Assembly (NCBI GenBank): GCA_959605475.1
Contig: CAUHFS010000062.1
Location: 1 to 10,011, forward strand
Length of the DNA: 10,011 bases
Source of the DNA: an uncultured Collinsella sp.
Lineage (GTDB): Bacteria > Actinomycetota > Coriobacteriia > Coriobacteriales > Coriobacteriaceae
Direction of reading: 5' to 3'
In this document: positions 8,702 to 10,011 of the stretch, one piece after another
How the letters are laid out: every line of letters starts with the position of its first letter
How positions within the stretch are numbered: the first letter of the stretch is position 1
Position numbers and translations under genes: made by a program
The notes under the pieces: generated by a model
The model's database searches: none
The model's input: only the letters and a program-made list of their open reading frames with translations
Told to the model about the DNA's origin: nothing

Positions 8702-9784
8702 ATGCGCACGATTGGAATGAGCGACTACACCGTCGGCGAGGACTGCTTTGACGAGCTGCCCGGCGCGCTGGACGAGTACGGAGCGGCCAAGGTCGCGATT
8801 ATCGGCGGTAAACGAGCACTGGCCGCGGCGCTTCCCAGTATCGAAGCGGCACTGGAGGGCACCGACATCGAGATTCTGGAGACACGCGTCTACGGCACCA
8901 ACAGCACGCGTGCCAATATCGCCAAGCTTGTTAACTCCCCCGCCTGCCGAGAGGCCGATGTGCTCATCGCATGCGGCGGCGGCAAAGCGCTCGACACCGT
9001 CAAAACGGCGGCCATCGAGCTCAAGAAGATCGTCTTTACGGTACCGACGATTTGCTCCAATTGCTCGGCCGCGACCGCCATTGCCGTTGTCTACAACGAC
9101 GACGGCTCGCTCGAGGGCTATTCGTACCCCAACCGCCCCGCGCACATTTTCATCAACCCCAAGATCATCGCCGAGGCACCGGCGGAATACTTCTGGGCCG
9201 GCGTGGGCGATGCCTTGTCCAAGCAGCCCGAGGTCGAGTACGCCACGAGCGCCGGTAACCTGGAGCACACCGCCGGGCTTGGCCTGGCGCTCGCACACAC
9301 CTGCTCCGAGCCGCTGTTTACCTATGGCGTGCGGGGTCTTGAGGACGTCCGCCAGGACCTATCCTCCGAGGCCGTCAAGCAAATCGCGCTCGATATCGTG
9401 GTCAACACAGGCTATGTCTCCAACCTGACCAACCAAAACGATTACTACTACAACTCGAGCGTGGCGCATGCGTTCTACAACGCCACGTGCAGCATTCCGC
9501 GCGAGGGCACCTACCTGCACGGCGAGGTCGTGAGCCTGGGTGTGCTCGTGCTTTTTGCCTACACGGGCGACACCGAGAACCTTGAGCGCTACGCCGCCTT
9601 TAACAAGCAGATGGGGCTGCCCGTAACGCTTGAGCAGGTCGGGCTTTCCGTGGCCGATATCCCCGCCCTGTGTGAATACGCGCACGCCACCAACGAATGG
9701 AAGCAGGGAAACCCCGAGCCCTTCACCGACGAAAAGTTCGCCGCCGCCATCAAGGCCGCCAACGCCTACGGCCACACGCTCTAG
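8702..9784 (+). CDS. Iron-containing alcohol dehydrogenase family protein (glycerol dehydrogenase-like fold)
   Basis: A 360-residue NAD(P)-dependent oxidoreductase of the metal-dependent alcohol dehydrogenase group III, near GldA and HcxA (YbdH). The N-terminal half binds the nucleotide, with CGGGKALDTVK (91-101). The metal ligands known from GldA align with D170 (AGVGDALSK), H256 (SVAHAFYNA) and H273 (YLHGEVVSLG). In GldA an aspartate in the sequence STDAPTSA helps bind glycerol; here the equivalent stretch is SNCSAATA, with C121 in that place, so glycerol is unlikely to be the substrate. A 2-oxo- or hydroxy-acid reductase or a related activity is possible but unproven. The ATG at 8702 has AGAAGG 5 nt upstream. 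It stands alone, divergent from ileS, and is closed by the hairpin at 9794-9837. Length is typical for the family. Confidence 0.88.
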   Translation: MRTIGMSDYTVGEDCFDELPGALDEYGAAKVAIIGGKRALAAALPSIEAALEGTDIEILETRVYGTNSTRANIAKLVNSPACREADVLIACGGGKALDTVKTAAIELKKIVFTVPTICSNCSAATAIAVVYNDDGSLEGYSYPNRPAHIFINPKIIAEAPAEYFWAGVGDALSKQPEVEYATSAGNLEHTAGLGLALAHTCSEPLFTYGVRGLEDVRQDLSSEAVKQIALDIVVNTGYVSNLTNQNDYYYNSSVAHAFYNATCSIPREGTYLHGEVVSLGVLVLFAYTGDTENLERYAAFNKQMGLPVTLEQVGLSVADIPALCEYAHATNEWKQGNPEPFTDEKFAAAIKAANAYGHTL

Positions 9785-9793
9785 GCCCAGCCC

Positions 9794-9837
9794 AAAACCA
9801 CCACAAAGGGGACAGGCACCTTTTGTGGTGGTTTTTT
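9794..9837 (+). terminator. Intrinsic terminator of the dehydrogenase gene; copy 2 of the dispersed repeat
   Basis: The stem AAAACCACCACAAA (9794-9807) pairs perfectly with TTTGTGGTGGTTTT (9822-9835), and a run of six T (9832-9837) overlaps its end. It starts 10 nt after the dehydrogenase stop codon. The loop core AAGGGGACAGGCACCT is the same as in the minus-strand hairpin at 2151-2191. Confidence 0.9.
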
Positions 9838-9856
9838 ATTGCTCCACCATTCAGTT

Positions 9857-9904
9857 CGTACTCGAACCCGGTTCTTTACGAGAAAGGGTTCGGATACGTT
9901 TTTT
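9857..9904 (+). terminator. Second plus-strand terminator-like hairpin
   Basis: CGTACTCGAACCC (9857-9869) pairs with GGGTTCGGATACG (9886-9898) with one mismatch and one wobble. The inner pair TTCT/AGAA extends the stem, and six T follow at once (9899-9904). It may back up the terminator just before it, or end a short transcript from the right part of this gap. There is no gene between the two hairpins. Confidence 0.7.
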
Positions 9905-9947
9905 GTTTATCGGAAATTCTACGGAAGGACTACTCGGAACGGTAAAC
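9905..9947 (+). other. Possible structured segment between two terminators
   Basis: GTTTATCG (9905-9912) and CGGTAAAC (9940-9947) can form an 8-bp stem with one G-U pair, closing a 27-nt loop. No start codon with a ribosome site or known RNA motif is seen. It lies in a stretch (9785-10011) without a convincing protein gene. Confidence 0.3.
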
Positions 9948-9957
9948 AGGAACGAAC

Positions 9958-10002
9958 AAAGGCAGGGTATCATCGTGGTGATGGTATCCTGCCTTTTGTT
10001 TT
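9958..10002 (+). terminator. Third plus-strand terminator-like hairpin at the right edge
   Basis: AAAGGCAGG (9958-9966) pairs with CCTGCCTTT (9988-9996). The stem is prolonged by GTATCA with TGGTAT (with wobbles) up to a small loop around CGTGGTG, and is followed by TTTTGTTTT. It could be the terminator of an upstream small RNA, an attenuator in the leader of a gene beyond the window, or, less likely, the terminator of a minus-strand gene coming from the right. Confidence 0.65.
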
Positions 10003-10011
10003 GCGGGATCA

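Noticed and set aside
8561..9298. 245-codon minus-strand frame opposite the dehydrogenase
   Set aside because: Antisense shadow; it would also run through the ileS promoter.
9697..9945. 82-codon plus-strand frame running off the dehydrogenase 3' end
   Set aside because: It starts inside the dehydrogenase in another frame, crosses two terminator hairpins and has no ribosome site.

Overview
The window looks like a chromosomal housekeeping stretch from a GC-rich member of the Coriobacteriia (Actinomycetota), most likely Collinsella or a close relative. This rests on base composition, codon use, the ileS/lspA/rluD neighbourhood and a T-box in front of ileS; I could not confirm it by a search. 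There is no CRISPR array, insertion sequence, phage gene, rRNA or tRNA.

Layout. Seven genes lie on the minus strand; the transcription order from right to left is ileS, lspA, rluD-type pseudouridine synthase, a processive GT2 glycosyltransferase, a small A24 prepilin peptidase, a dGTPase-like HD phosphohydrolase, and rarA (cut by the left edge). One gene, an iron-containing alcohol dehydrogenase (8702-9784), lies divergently on the plus strand. The 487-nt gap between ileS and the dehydrogenase holds a promoter and a full-length isoleucine T-box leader ending in an intrinsic terminator. The last 227 nt of the window hold three plus-oriented hairpins and no convincing gene.

How the parts relate. 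ileS is controlled by uncharged tRNA-Ile through the T-box and ends in its own strong terminator, so lspA and rluD form a separate, translationally coupled pair (1-nt overlap). The glycosyltransferase ends in a hairpin terminator (2151-2191) whose loop is almost identical to that of the hairpin behind the dehydrogenase (9794-9837). The two hairpins are copies of one dispersed element, each oriented with the gene it follows. The prepilin peptidase starts only 32 nt after the first copy and is followed 10 nt later by the dGTPase gene, so these two look like one transcript that may depend on readthrough of the hairpin. rarA has a possible promoter of its own.

Most notable: the ileS T-box, whose parts can be read base by base; the repeated GGGGACAGGCACC-loop terminator; and the stacked hairpins at the right end. 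I see no evidence for a wholly new multi-gene system here.
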